Of a stretch of 56,659 bases of DNA, positions 49,401 to 56,295 are shown one piece after another. This DNA comes from Candidatus Gastranaerophilales bacterium (GTDB taxonomy: Bacteria > Cyanobacteriota > Vampirovibrionia > Gastranaerophilales > Gastranaerophilaceae). Where the stretch lies: contig CALUVW010000011.1 of assembly GCA_944324315.1 (NCBI GenBank), positions 1 through 56,659 of the forward strand, given 5' to 3'. A program made the position numbers and the translations under genes. Position 1 is the stretch's first letter; each line of letters opens with the position of its first letter. Below the pieces are notes generated by a model. The model was not told the DNA's origin and did no database searches. It saw nothing but the letters and a program-made list of their open reading frames with translations.

Positions 49401-51076
49401 CAAGCCGGAAATCAGAAGTTTCACAACAAGCTCAAAATCAATTTGAAAAAACAATTGAAACTTTAGATAATACTTTGTCTAACGGTGATGTTAGCAGAGG
49501 AATTGAACTTGAGTATTCAAGAGATCAATTTGAAAAAGATATTATTGATGCTGTAAAAGATTTACCTCCAGCAAGAGCAAATGATGTTCTAAATTCTTTT
49601 GGCTTGACTTTAAATGATGGTAAAATTGAAGGTATAATTACAAAACCTCAAATGGATGCTCCACAAAATTTAGCTAATATTGAGCAAAAAGTTAAACAGT
49701 GTATTGAAAAATTCCAAAATAATAAAGTCTTGAATTCAGATCCTTCATTGAATGCGCTATATAATTCATTAACAATGGATTTCCCTGAATTTGCAATGCT
49801 TGTTGGGGAAATTGGTTCAGATGGTCAGAGAGTTGATGTTACTGTATTAAAAGAAATGCAATCACTTGTAAATAATTCTCAATACAAAACTTTATCTGCT
49901 GATGAACAAAAAATGGTAAAACTAGCTTTAATGTTAAGAGCATTTAATTATGTAGATTCAACTCCTAATGTTGTTGAGAAATCTTTTACAATTGACAATG
50001 ACGGTATTGCTATTAATATAATGCATAGACGTTATAAAAATGGTGACTTTGCTAGTGCAATTTTGGAAAGATTTAATCTTACTGAAGCTCAAAAATATGC
50101 TCTTTCTGACTTGGTTGCATATTCTGGCTGGAGTAAAGAATTTAATGGTGGTGTCGTTGATATTGATATCGCAAGGAAATATGATCCTGAAAATGTAAAA
50201 AGTCGTGGTGCACATTCATACCCAGATCTAAATCCGGAAAATAATGCAAATAAGGTTGCTGTAAATACTAGATTTGGAACATTAAAACTTTCTAAACTTA
50301 TTGAAGATGTAATAAATCCTAATAATAATGTAGATACAAAACCAATTGAGGATGCTCAAAAAAAAGTTTACCAAAATATGCAGGTTGTCAACTCAGTAAC
50401 AGCAAAAGATCTTGAACCTTATTGGGAAACTCAAATTATTGATGGTGTCGAATGTCAAGTTATAGATCTTCGAAAAACTAAATTGCCTGATGATTTTTAT
50501 TTGATGGGACATTTTACTTTACATGGGGTTGATAATTTATATGAATTGTTAAGTAATAAAAATGATAAAGTATTTTTCTCAAATTCTTTGTTAAAAGCTA
50601 ATGCCGCAAGGACTTTTTCAGGCCGTACAGAAGGAATTATTTCAGAATTTGATAACAGAAATGTTGCAGAAACTTGTAATTGTAATATAGATTCAGGGTT
50701 TGGAAAATCATATAATGATTTTGTTGAAATTATGTATGGTAAAGGAGAGCGTGACATTAAAAATATTGTCAAAGAAAACTTAGGGTTGACAAATGAAGAA
50801 TACGGATTATTAATGGAACAAATTGTTGATAAAAGATTGAACGAATTAGATGATTATTACAATATCAATGGAAGATATTTGTCAAAACAAGAAATTGTTG
50901 ATGCCCATAATACTGCTTATGAAAATATGCTAAAGTCTAGTGGAGAACAAAATGAAATAATTATATTAAATCAGAAACCTATTGCTTATGTATATTCTGC
51001 ATCAAAAACTTATCAAGGTGAATGCCCATTCTCAATGAAAAATAGTCCGCTTAAACGTGTAATAATATTCCCATAA
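43415..51076 (+). CDS. Giant 2553-residue protein with LysM and HEXXH motifs
   Basis: The gene is one uninterrupted frame of 7.7 kb. Residues about 1-65 are helical and acidic (EF-hand-like spacing but no clear loop). About 110-270 is beta-rich with YD-like hairpins. A LysM-type module lies at about 276-322 (VVQNGESLNIIAQKFGINLG, then VGEDILIPG). A gluzincin-like site is ISHEYTHMLQ (His1268, His1272), with a possible third ligand Glu in QATERGAYHLG near 1364. At about 2155-2260 a helical block resembles an HD domain that has lost its HD residues. There is no signal peptide or sure membrane helix. It sits alone between tRNA-His and a tRNA-tail-like sequence at 51196. Cell-wall or secreted effector function is inference. 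Confidence 0.75.
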   Translation: MSGEDFLKFNKGGEFRLSNFKEIKEEDLKDADEKTKKLFNVFAGEDKILQAGEAQSLWNAMSATNKNITGENNLDGKEIQLFPQNNINEEIGGDKLIKDTSATINNSTNTTIQKTEVKKYLSDNGSKMEDFITYNSENKPIKLVRKENDKEISTTDLNYIAETDEIFAHVELVTKNSDGSTVVTTALEADANGQVASDKLIDRTTTDNAGNIINVYSENGYIVEKKQKADGKNVLTIYKGSGIEAYDNNSAHRVFQQTMSKNGKVNEVKYDAKGNTKTVVQNGESLNIIAQKFGINLGKLKEINPRLVKKTLQVGEDILIPGEFNADSYPIRTRKTKEGAIQSYNNFAVKQSIKRIYASNISQKQLNKNYANMYDLAKDLLAEQGNTNLTKAQINDYANELIILNKGAKLTKGSKFKYTSGRADEKTIHALSEAGFSPNKKNRIFYAKFNSLDQYQKNNVLNVVKYCKSKNITDPNKIKATIMQVYPEINMFDSGKIINTTAKGQFDTRSAFQKLQSKQIPVEMFITDILKLDLNSGVGKQVYSRLVQLPQSELDKISANNFIGMQNPTFSQIADRFGLVNIRTENERKILQNSPKYKQQSLRQAAAENLALAYDNAIEVIKNYQGNQGWLNVGFYREKLGSLLSKINPTDIATCFDDVVKKLEKERDFAVGYLKSKSGNEAEFRKTFKKITGIEYNEKNIQNFIDTASKEGVNWSDAYNRAYGNKIVEKATNKVDFQNYVDGAGDIVLMLLGTEAIGKGLVNAGGKVTSKLTPYIPKTLSNVANTTALKIGTNPVTIGKITGSMATSSATFALWDSSKNYINLKTKGIQYKGEQADQEWEMYKEGNIESAKFGAAAGLLNSTVVGKVVNFTMKSFEKPVLKATQKVSKLFEKNSTVSGTDLMKTYLTNQKPGFLAKSAGVLAEVSGFTLYETANEVAKELMIKDENGERHFPKDLTEDGLASFLWEKFKGQASMLGEIKAISKLIFMHKGAANIRNQMMEENLRKCDTINNLNIKKSEINGREVFEIKYPDGTREIANSIDEAIAKCHVIMQLDVVTNNANEVNTKENIDEVGAQKDPNNSNLNNIPKGLTTEEEALIQKTKTENPAEVVAGKVMQQWLEDGLHTSAKEEQVDLLNLDPSAGLRKPITEVNGDVTSLIFTGKLKEKLTQRYDELGNVFKDIAKNHSKDISNLAKECGKDKQKFADGVIKILAQELGMQGYEPKIEFIEMKSSDGKKGADGLANWPKGTIQINKYKNNAKDLVEIISHEYTHMLQYRGIIAQYGEQGLRELIMNDKSVPTQNKDATIQEILESPFTAKLFENYNNMKSSEVGSLNEYLTRIYKDEFANTISPDTDMQGYVNQATERGAYHLGSHQLGSNLKGLEQTSVGDGYWQVEQGETKENNGFKYVINSDGTVTILSNESLPAGVSPKMSDAEFITKGNELCKRADGSVSPAAKALLVSVRNSELENNSYDINEFKLEDFTSMSRDYDNNLLSEEMLGYAKELVDCIPKGKDSDLVTSSNSVINRVICLELNYAKPEVQRQIVDALKQLFSHPNVRNGVASSIIEACTEGNSTDGYTFNKNAFNSIYKLFDEKIESRKNYNDYSYSLMIAEIAKNGINYKKDMNGNYVQYFDDIGFKIGMALPDSDSSGHYAHYNLTKDRNTGEIDLQTIDKDTQNYIIKKVEKEFFQPEKEVKEYNARTCKYETNIYHDKYAEHLRNLCNVDGKLNVQNCFAVDYMINDLRINKYDVVEILKNYRNKDGILDMTMLRLIKNMQKDYHNVGVLNTLKKLNQDPNILYDENGIVNNEIFELLENSPLARSMTLRKEDYYSRYAPPCKYDISKHYMTDGKIDFDKLKIVESELKDIVKDFDLDVDNAFQRCTVSNLYNTIKENPEKAEQIIEAAKKGGMFALRKTSDTNGKGINLNDLYYYASLPDDLYGLIKDKSWLLPYIKGETVKDDVKWYIEHDLSHQDKVILDKHGINIDYIISSRNNQSSRKSEVSQQAQNQFEKTIETLDNTLSNGDVSRGIELEYSRDQFEKDIIDAVKDLPPARANDVLNSFGLTLNDGKIEGIITKPQMDAPQNLANIEQKVKQCIEKFQNNKVLNSDPSLNALYNSLTMDFPEFAMLVGEIGSDGQRVDVTVLKEMQSLVNNSQYKTLSADEQKMVKLALMLRAFNYVDSTPNVVEKSFTIDNDGIAINIMHRRYKNGDFASAILERFNLTEAQKYALSDLVAYSGWSKEFNGGVVDIDIARKYDPENVKSRGAHSYPDLNPENNANKVAVNTRFGTLKLSKLIEDVINPNNNVDTKPIEDAQKKVYQNMQVVNSVTAKDLEPYWETQIIDGVECQVIDLRKTKLPDDFYLMGHFTLHGVDNLYELLSNKNDKVFFSNSLLKANAARTFSGRTEGIISEFDNRNVAETCNCNIDSGFGKSYNDFVEIMYGKGERDIKNIVKENLGLTNEEYGLLMEQIVDKRLNELDDYYNINGRYLSKQEIVDAHNTAYENMLKSSGEQNEIIILNQKPIAYVYSASKTYQGECPFSMKNSPLKRVIIFP

Positions 51077-51207
51077 ATAAAATGTATGTAAAATTAGGCA
51101 TAATGAAAACGTTTTATGTTATTCATAGTTTCTATTTCATGCAAAGCATAGTGAGCTAGATCATAGTAAAAAGGTTCTAACCTTATACCATTGGCCGCCC
51201 CATTTTT

Positions 51208-51233
51208 AAAAACTCCCAAAAGGGAGTTTTTTT
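51208..51233 (+). terminator. Intrinsic terminator downstream of the giant gene
   Basis: aaaaactccc / gggagttttt with a four-base loop and T run. Confidence 0.8.
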
Positions 51234-51299
51234 ATTCTGTTGATAATTATTGTAATAATAATTAAAAAACTTTTGGAGAAAAGGCTTTAATTGTTTTTT

Positions 51300-51752
51300 T
51301 TATAAATGTTTTTTTTCAAGTTCTAGCAATTTATTTTTAATGGCTAAACCGCCGGCATATCCTGTTAAATTCCCATTTGAACCTATTATCCTGTGGCAGG
51401 GGATTATAATTATTATAGGATTTTTGTTGTTTGCCATACCGACTGCTCGGCAAGCTTTTTCATTACCTATGTTTTTTGCTATGTCTTTGTAGCTTGCAGT
51501 TTTACCATAAGTTATATTTTTTAATGCTTCCCAAACTTTTATTTGGAATGGCGTTCCGCTTAATTTTATCGGAATATCAAATATTTTGCGGGTTCCTGCA
51601 AAATATTCATTAAGCTCATTATATGTCTTTTTTATAAGTGGAGTTTCTTTTATTGCAAAGTTTAGTTGTTTGTAGGATATATGCGTGATTAAGCCGTCAT
51701 CTTCTGCAATACAAATTTTCCCGATAGGAGTGTGGTATGTAAACTGATACAC
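51300..51752 (-). CDS. ogt: Methylated-DNA--protein-cysteine methyltransferase
   Basis: The protein has 150 residues with a GTG start and AAGGAG upstream. The active-site motif PCHRIIGSNG, preceded by FQIKVWEALKNITYGKTASY and ACRAVGMANNKNP, is diagnostic. It repairs O6-alkylguanine by suicidal transfer to Cys. The N-terminal extension is short, as in Ogt. The start overlaps the stop of the upstream DedA gene by 1 bp. Confidence 0.94.
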   Translation of the reverse strand: MYQFTYHTPIGKICIAEDDGLITHISYKQLNFAIKETPLIKKTYNELNEYFAGTRKIFDIPIKLSGTPFQIKVWEALKNITYGKTASYKDIAKNIGNEKACRAVGMANNKNPIIIIIPCHRIIGSNGNLTGYAGGLAIKNKLLELEKKHL

Positions 51753-52378
51753 TATGACTCCTTAAGATGCTTAATATGTTTGTAAATATACAAAACGCCC
51801 AAAACTCCGAAAATTACGACTATTGCAATATCAAATTTATGCCAGATGTGTTTGAAAGCTTCCATATTCTGCCCCATTTTAACTCCGACATATACAAGTA
51901 CATAACTCCAAACAAGTGAACCTAAAAATGTAAGAGTAAAAAATATCCTTTTTTTTGCCTTTAAAATACCTGCCGGTAAAGAAATGAATGTTCTAACGAC
52001 AGGCAGCATTCTGCATAAGAAAAATGCCCAGTCTCCGTATTTTTCAACCCATTTATCAGCTTCTTCAAGGTCTTTATGCGAAATAAGGAAATATTTGCCG
52101 TATTTTTCGACGAATTTTCTTCCTCCAAAGTAACCGAGATAGTAAGATGGGATAGAACCTAGAACACAACCTAAAGCTCCGGCAAATGCTGCAACATGAA
52201 AGTTCATTTCGCCTTTGCTTACAATATAGCCGGCGAAAGGTAAAATTGCTTCACTCGGCAGTGGAATGTTGCAGGATTCTATTGCCATCAAAAGGCTTAT
52301 TCCCCATGGCCCCATTAGTGTAATTATATATTCTATAAAATGAACTAAGTGTGATAAAATAAGATTAATAAATTCCAT
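51752..52378 (-). CDS. DedA family membrane protein
   Basis: The protein has 208 residues from ATG at 52378 (MEFINLILSHLVHFIEYI), with GGAGA upstream. Family marks are ESCNIPLPSEAILPFAGYIV, GCVLGSIPSYYLGYFGGRKF and FLCRMLPVVRTFISLPAGIL, between several membrane helices. DedA proteins act in lipid carrier or phospholipid flipping and membrane homeostasis. It is in an operon with ogt. Confidence 0.92.
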   Translation of the reverse strand: MEFINLILSHLVHFIEYIITLMGPWGISLLMAIESCNIPLPSEAILPFAGYIVSKGEMNFHVAAFAGALGCVLGSIPSYYLGYFGGRKFVEKYGKYFLISHKDLEEADKWVEKYGDWAFFLCRMLPVVRTFISLPAGILKAKKRIFFTLTFLGSLVWSYVLVYVGVKMGQNMEAFKHIWHKFDIAIVVIFGVLGVLYIYKHIKHLKES

Positions 52379-52413
52379 TTGTTTTCTCTCCAACTGATTT
52401 TTCTATAAATGTT

Positions 52414-53103
52414 TTATTTGCTTATACAGGCTGCTTGCAAAATATTTTTGTCTATTTCGTTAAAATTTTTAATTATTTGTGAAACAGCAGGAATATTTTT
52501 GTATAAGTCTGTACTTTCCATTGAAGCCATGGCAATAATTTTTCCAATATTTGCCGCTCTTGCGGACTCAATCCCTGATATTGCATCTTCAACAACGATA
52601 CAGTCCTGTGTGGCAAGATTTAACATACGAGCTGCCTTAATATATATATCGGGAGCTGGTTTGCCCGGAATTGTACCATCTGCATATACAATTTTTTCTA
52701 AGTCAAACCATTGATAAAGTTTAAATTCTTCAATGTAAAAATCTACATTATCTTTTTCAGACATAGTGGCAATTGTTCTTGGGATATTGTTTTCTTTCAA
52801 ATAATTCAAAAAATCTATCGCCCCAGGTGCCAGAATTGTATTTTGATAGTCTTTTCTACACATATCACGATATACTGATTCTTTTTCTTTTGCGAGTTTT
52901 TCAACTAATTCAGGAGCAGGGCATTTCCCGATGAGATAAGCAATGATATCCTCATTCGTTCTGCCGAACATATATTCTCGCATTTCTTCATCGGTAAACG
53001 GATAGGATCTTAATCTTTTGGAAAATTCTCTCCAGGCTTCAAGATGTTTTTCTGAGTCAAAAAACAATGTTCCGTTAAAATCAAAAATTATACCTTTATA
53101 CAT
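52414..53103 (-). CDS. HAD-superfamily hydrolase, beta-phosphoglucomutase-like
   Basis: The protein has 229 residues. Motif 1 is IIFDFNGTLFFDS, motif 2 TIATMSEKDN, the Lys region ADGTIPGKPAPDIYIKA and motif 4 CIVVEDAISGIESARAA. The helical cap sits after motif 1, i.e. subclass I. The second Asp of DxD, the usual acid/base, is Asn10, so the substrate class may differ from ordinary phosphatases or mutases; DFNGT variants exist in the family. AGGGA precedes the ATG. A 10-bp gap separates it from the TPR gene. Confidence 0.88.
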   Translation of the reverse strand: MYKGIIFDFNGTLFFDSEKHLEAWREFSKRLRSYPFTDEEMREYMFGRTNEDIIAYLIGKCPAPELVEKLAKEKESVYRDMCRKDYQNTILAPGAIDFLNYLKENNIPRTIATMSEKDNVDFYIEEFKLYQWFDLEKIVYADGTIPGKPAPDIYIKAARMLNLATQDCIVVEDAISGIESARAANIGKIIAMASMESTDLYKNIPAVSQIIKNFNEIDKNILQAACISK

Positions 53104-53111
53104 GTTTGTCC

Positions 53112-53744
53112 CTATATCTGATTTTCAATTAATTTGTTATAATAATCTAAATATATCTTTGCTTGTTTTTCTTTTTTTTGTTGCTTGTATACATAAGCAA
53201 GGTTGTAGTGGAAATCTGCAACAGTATTTTTTAAGTCAATTGCTGTTAACAGTTCGTATTTAGCTTTGCCGAATTTACCGAGTTTTATGTATGCGCATGC
53301 CAGATTATAATGTGCATAAGCGTATTCAGGTCTTAATTTGATGACTTTTTTATACTGTTCAATTGCCATGTTAGGACGTCCGTCCTGAAGATATATATTG
53401 CCTAAATTGTAATATGCTTTGTAAAAATTTTCGTCGGTTTGAATTGCTTTGTTATACATAAATATGGCTTCGTCAATTTTTCCCTGATCTTGAAGAATAT
53501 TTCCTAAGAGAAGCCAATTTTGAGAAGTTCTTTCTTCTTCCGGAATGCTCAGGAATAAGTTAAATGCACTTTTTATATCATTTTCTGCGTACAGTACATT
53601 TGCCTGATTGGAAATATTTTGAAATTGTTCAGATTGGATGATTTTATTTTGCTCTTTTGTTTTATTAAGCTGATTAAATGATAATGCAAAAGCATTATTA
53701 GCACACAAAGTTATAATAAGTATTGCTAACGAAAATCTTCTCAT
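53112..53744 (-). CDS. Exported TPR-repeat protein
   Basis: The protein has 210 residues from ATG at 53744, giving a proper signal peptide (MRRFSLAILIITLCANNAFA); the frame from 53780 would bury it. Four to five TPRs follow (SQNWLLLGNILQDQGKIDEA, then FYKAYYNLGNIYLQDGRPN, YAYAHYNLACAYIKLGKF, VADFHYNLAYVYKQQKKE). Likely a periplasmic scaffold. TATAAT lies six bases before the ATG and no Shine-Dalgarno is present. Confidence 0.88.
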   Translation of the reverse strand: MRRFSLAILIITLCANNAFALSFNQLNKTKEQNKIIQSEQFQNISNQANVLYAENDIKSAFNLFLSIPEEERTSQNWLLLGNILQDQGKIDEAIFMYNKAIQTDENFYKAYYNLGNIYLQDGRPNMAIEQYKKVIKLRPEYAYAHYNLACAYIKLGKFGKAKYELLTAIDLKNTVADFHYNLAYVYKQQKKEKQAKIYLDYYNKLIENQI

Positions 53745-53750
53745 AAGAGG

Positions 53751-53756
53751 ATTATA
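53751..53756 (-). promoter_or_regulatory. -10 box for the exported TPR gene, leaderless type
   Basis: TATAAT on the minus strand, six bases before the ATG at 53744. Confidence 0.6.
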
Positions 53757-53786
53757 AACTAAATTAAAAAAAATATCCACAAAAAT

Positions 53787-53881
53787 TTGACTTAAATTTT
53801 AAATGTTACATAATGTCATTGATGTCTCTTTTACTGATTTAATGCCCGCATCCTGACTCCTTGGTGCGGGTGTTCTTTTTA
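53787..53881 (+). ncRNA. Candidate small RNA or orphan plus-strand terminator
   Basis: TTGACT (53787-53792) and a weak TAATGT-type -10 about 18 bases later are followed after some 30 bases by a CCCGCA / TGCGGG hairpin and a T run (53844-53881). The flanking genes are both on the minus strand, so no known plus transcript ends here. The loop holds GACTCCTTGG, which contains anti-Shine-Dalgarno-like CTCCTT. Confidence 0.3.
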
Positions 53882-53884
53882 TAG

Positions 53885-53911
53885 AAAAAAGGGTTGAAGA
53901 TTTCAACCCTT
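53885..53911 (-). terminator. Intrinsic terminator of the Met-rich hypothetical gene
   Basis: agggttgaa / ttcaaccct stem followed on the minus strand by a T run, 20 bases after the stop at 53931. Confidence 0.8.
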
Positions 53912-53930
53912 ATACACACTACTAACACAT

Positions 53931-54752
53931 TTATTTGTTGGAATTAAGCCCGATTATACCAGCTGTTATGGCTCCAAGAGGTGCCAGAACACGGATTTTT
54001 GAAAGGACTTTCAAAAGAGGAACTTTATTTAATTTAATACCTTTACATCCTAATGCAAGACCAGCGCCGAGCATTGCACCTGCTGCAGCATTACCTGCAA
54101 ATTTTTTGCCTTCTTCGCTTCTGCCGACCGGTTGTTTTGTTAGAGATGAAATATTTTCTTCTGCTGTTTTGCCATCAGCAAGACCGAATGTTATCGTTTG
54201 TAAAAATCCCTGAGTGAATGAATCTCTACCGTATCTTCTGATATCATCTGTTATTGAGACGCCTGTTATTTGTTTATACATTGTGGAGGCTCTGTTTGCG
54301 ATTTCTTCGTCAGAGGCATTTCCGTACATGCTTTTTACACTATTTTTAAAGTTTTGATATGCTTCTTCAATCTGCAGTTGTTCATTTCTCATGATTTTGT
54401 CATGCAAATACGAAGCTTGTTTAACTATACCTTCCTGAGGTGAATTAAGTCTTAAATCAGCATTTCGCATTTTTTGCTGTCTGCGAACCTGACTGTCTAT
54501 CATAAAATCCTGATATTTTTCATAATTCTTGTAATATTCTTCATAATTATTCCCGCCAAAACTCGGCATATACGGCATATAACCACTCATCGGGTAACCT
54601 CCGAATATGCTTCCTGTCATGCTCATCATAGGGTTAACAGCTCCAATCGGAGAATACATATCCAAATTGGTCAAATCGTTTAATGCTACCTGATTGTTGT
54701 ATATATTCGGATAAAGTCCGTACATACCTACAGCCGGATTAAGTGCTGTCAT
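53931..54752 (-). CDS. Hypothetical protein with Gly/Met/Tyr-rich start and C-terminal hydrophobic hairpin
   Basis: The protein has 273 residues with GGAGG before the ATG. The first 75 residues are low complexity (ALNPAVGMYGLYPNIYNNQ, SMTGSIFGGYPMSGYMPYMP). A charged helical middle follows (YEEYYKNYEKYQDFMIDSQ). The end has glycine-rich hydrophobic segments (AGAMLGAGLALGCKG and VLAPLGAITAGIIGLNSNK) that could insert in a membrane. There is no signal peptide and no known family. It is divergent from the TPR gene at 54917. Confidence 0.65.
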   Translation of the reverse strand: MTALNPAVGMYGLYPNIYNNQVALNDLTNLDMYSPIGAVNPMMSMTGSIFGGYPMSGYMPYMPSFGGNNYEEYYKNYEKYQDFMIDSQVRRQQKMRNADLRLNSPQEGIVKQASYLHDKIMRNEQLQIEEAYQNFKNSVKSMYGNASDEEIANRASTMYKQITGVSITDDIRRYGRDSFTQGFLQTITFGLADGKTAEENISSLTKQPVGRSEEGKKFAGNAAAGAMLGAGLALGCKGIKLNKVPLLKVLSKIRVLAPLGAITAGIIGLNSNK

Positions 54753-54916
54753 AACTAACCTCCAGATTGAATTTTTAACCTACCTTACTTATATAAACAA
54801 TTCTTTTTTCTTTAAATTGCTTTTTCGATGATTTTTTGTTACAATTTCGTTACAATAATGTATTGTGTAATATATTCATAATGTGTAAAATGCTTATATA
54901 AATCGAGGTACTGCAT

Positions 54917-56020
54917 TTGAAAAAGTTTTTTTCAGGATTATTTACATTATTAGTAATAGCTGCATTTGGAAGACTTGTATATTTACATCCGGGATTTTTT
55001 CAAAAGCAGATTGATAAAGTCCGAGGAATGTATTATGTTCATAAGGGGGATAAAGCTTTTAAAAAGTTAAAACTGCAAAAAGCTATTAATTATTATAACA
55101 GAGCTGTTGCTTTGTTTCCTGAACATTACGGAGCCTGGTATAATCTCGGAAATATTTATGTTGTATATGAGGATTATTATTCTGCGGTTGATGCTTATGA
55201 AAAAGCTTTTGAATATAATCCTAAAATGATTATAGCAAGAATGAACTACGGGATTGTATCAGCTGAAAAACTTGGTGATTTTGACGGCGCAATTAACCAG
55301 TATGATGAAATCATAAAAACAAAAAGGCATCTTTTATCTATTCCTTTTGTTTACAGCAACAGGAAGAGTTACAAAGTAAACAAAGGTCTGGCCTATTACA
55401 ATAAAGGTGTAGCATATAAACAGAAATCAATTTATTTAGAGGATGAGTGGGAATTCAGGCGTCAATATTTATTAAAAGCTCTTGAAGCTTATAAAGAAGC
55501 TTGTAAGATTTTGAAAAATGACTATGATGCACGTTATAATCTGGCCCTTACTTATCACTTGCTAGGAGATTACAGGGATGCCGGACTTACTTATTGTAAG
55601 GCAATTGAGCTTGCTCCAATGAATTATGAAGCACATTATAATTTAGCCGTTCTTTTAAGGCATTTAAAATATTATAAAGAGTCTCTTGAAGAGCTTGAAA
55701 AAGCAACTACGCTGGTTACAAGCGGTAATAATGCTGCAGCACGTCAGCGTTATATTTTTGATGTTATGAACGATGTTACAAGAACTATTCTTGCAAATAC
55801 AGATAGTAATCTTGTTGAAAAATTAAGTGATGAACCTGTGAAAAGTCCGAAAGTTACTTATGTAAACGGAAAAATTGTTTTAACGGAAGAGCTAGATAAC
55901 GCTATAATAAAGAATTTTAAGGTTTGCGGCTCAAAGGAAATTTTCCAGGAAGATATAGATGATGAATATTCTGAGTATGACACAATTCGCTATAACGTTA
56001 ATGTTCCGGGTGTAGAATAA
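54917..56020 (+). CDS. Membrane-anchored TPR-repeat protein
   Basis: The protein has 367 residues. The start is TTG with GAGGT eight bases upstream. One N-terminal membrane helix (FFSGLFTLLVIAAFGRLVYL) precedes several TPRs (INYYNRAVALFPEHYGAWYN, SAVDAYEKAFEYNPKMIIA, YDARYNLALTYHLLGDYR, YEAHYNLAVLLRHLKYYKE). The C-terminal 80 residues are acidic and unassigned. It probably faces the periplasm as an interaction scaffold. Confidence 0.88.
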   Translation: MKKFFSGLFTLLVIAAFGRLVYLHPGFFQKQIDKVRGMYYVHKGDKAFKKLKLQKAINYYNRAVALFPEHYGAWYNLGNIYVVYEDYYSAVDAYEKAFEYNPKMIIARMNYGIVSAEKLGDFDGAINQYDEIIKTKRHLLSIPFVYSNRKSYKVNKGLAYYNKGVAYKQKSIYLEDEWEFRRQYLLKALEAYKEACKILKNDYDARYNLALTYHLLGDYRDAGLTYCKAIELAPMNYEAHYNLAVLLRHLKYYKESLEELEKATTLVTSGNNAAARQRYIFDVMNDVTRTILANTDSNLVEKLSDEPVKSPKVTYVNGKIVLTEELDNAIIKNFKVCGSKEIFQEDIDDEYSEYDTIRYNVNVPGVE

Positions 56021-56039
56021 TTTAATAAAGGGACTTATA

Positions 56040-56078
56040 TGGCAGTTTACACTGGATATTCTCAAAAATCATCATAAT
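56040..56078 (+). pseudogene. 12-codon ORF with Shine-Dalgarno, possible gene remnant
   Basis: ATG with AAAGGGA just upstream; it reads MAVYTGYSQKSS and stops directly before a family A repeat. It may be the head of a gene broken by repeat insertion, a leader peptide, or chance. Confidence 0.25.
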
Positions 56079-56104
56079 GTAATTCCGAACTTGTTTCGAA
56101 ATCT
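56079..56104 (+). repeat. Family A palindromic repeat
   Basis: gtaattccgaacttgtttcg plus aaatct, in the spacer between the TPR gene and the right-edge prepilin gene. Confidence 0.75.
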
Positions 56105-56155
56105 TCTCATTTATAAGACGCTGAAATAAATTCATGGCAGGCTCTGACAGCAATG

Positions 56156-56182
56156 AGATGCTGAAACTAGTTCAGTATGACG
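56156..56182 (-). repeat. Family A palindromic repeat
   Basis: agatgctgaaactagttcag plus tatgacg, reverse orientation, about 50 bases after the preceding copy, so two copies are inverted relative to each other. Confidence 0.75.
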
Positions 56183-56295
56183 TTTTTACCCGTAATTGGT
56201 GTAAGCTGCGATATAAGTTCCTAAACTTTAATCTTGAATTTAATAGGAAATATGTTATAATAGAATTATGTAAAAACTGTAAAGGAGTCAGATTT

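Noticed and set aside
51160-51203. A second tRNA gene ending at 51203
   Set aside because: Only a T-arm-like stem and a CGCCCCA tail are present. No matching 5' acceptor, D arm or anticodon arm could be found upstream.
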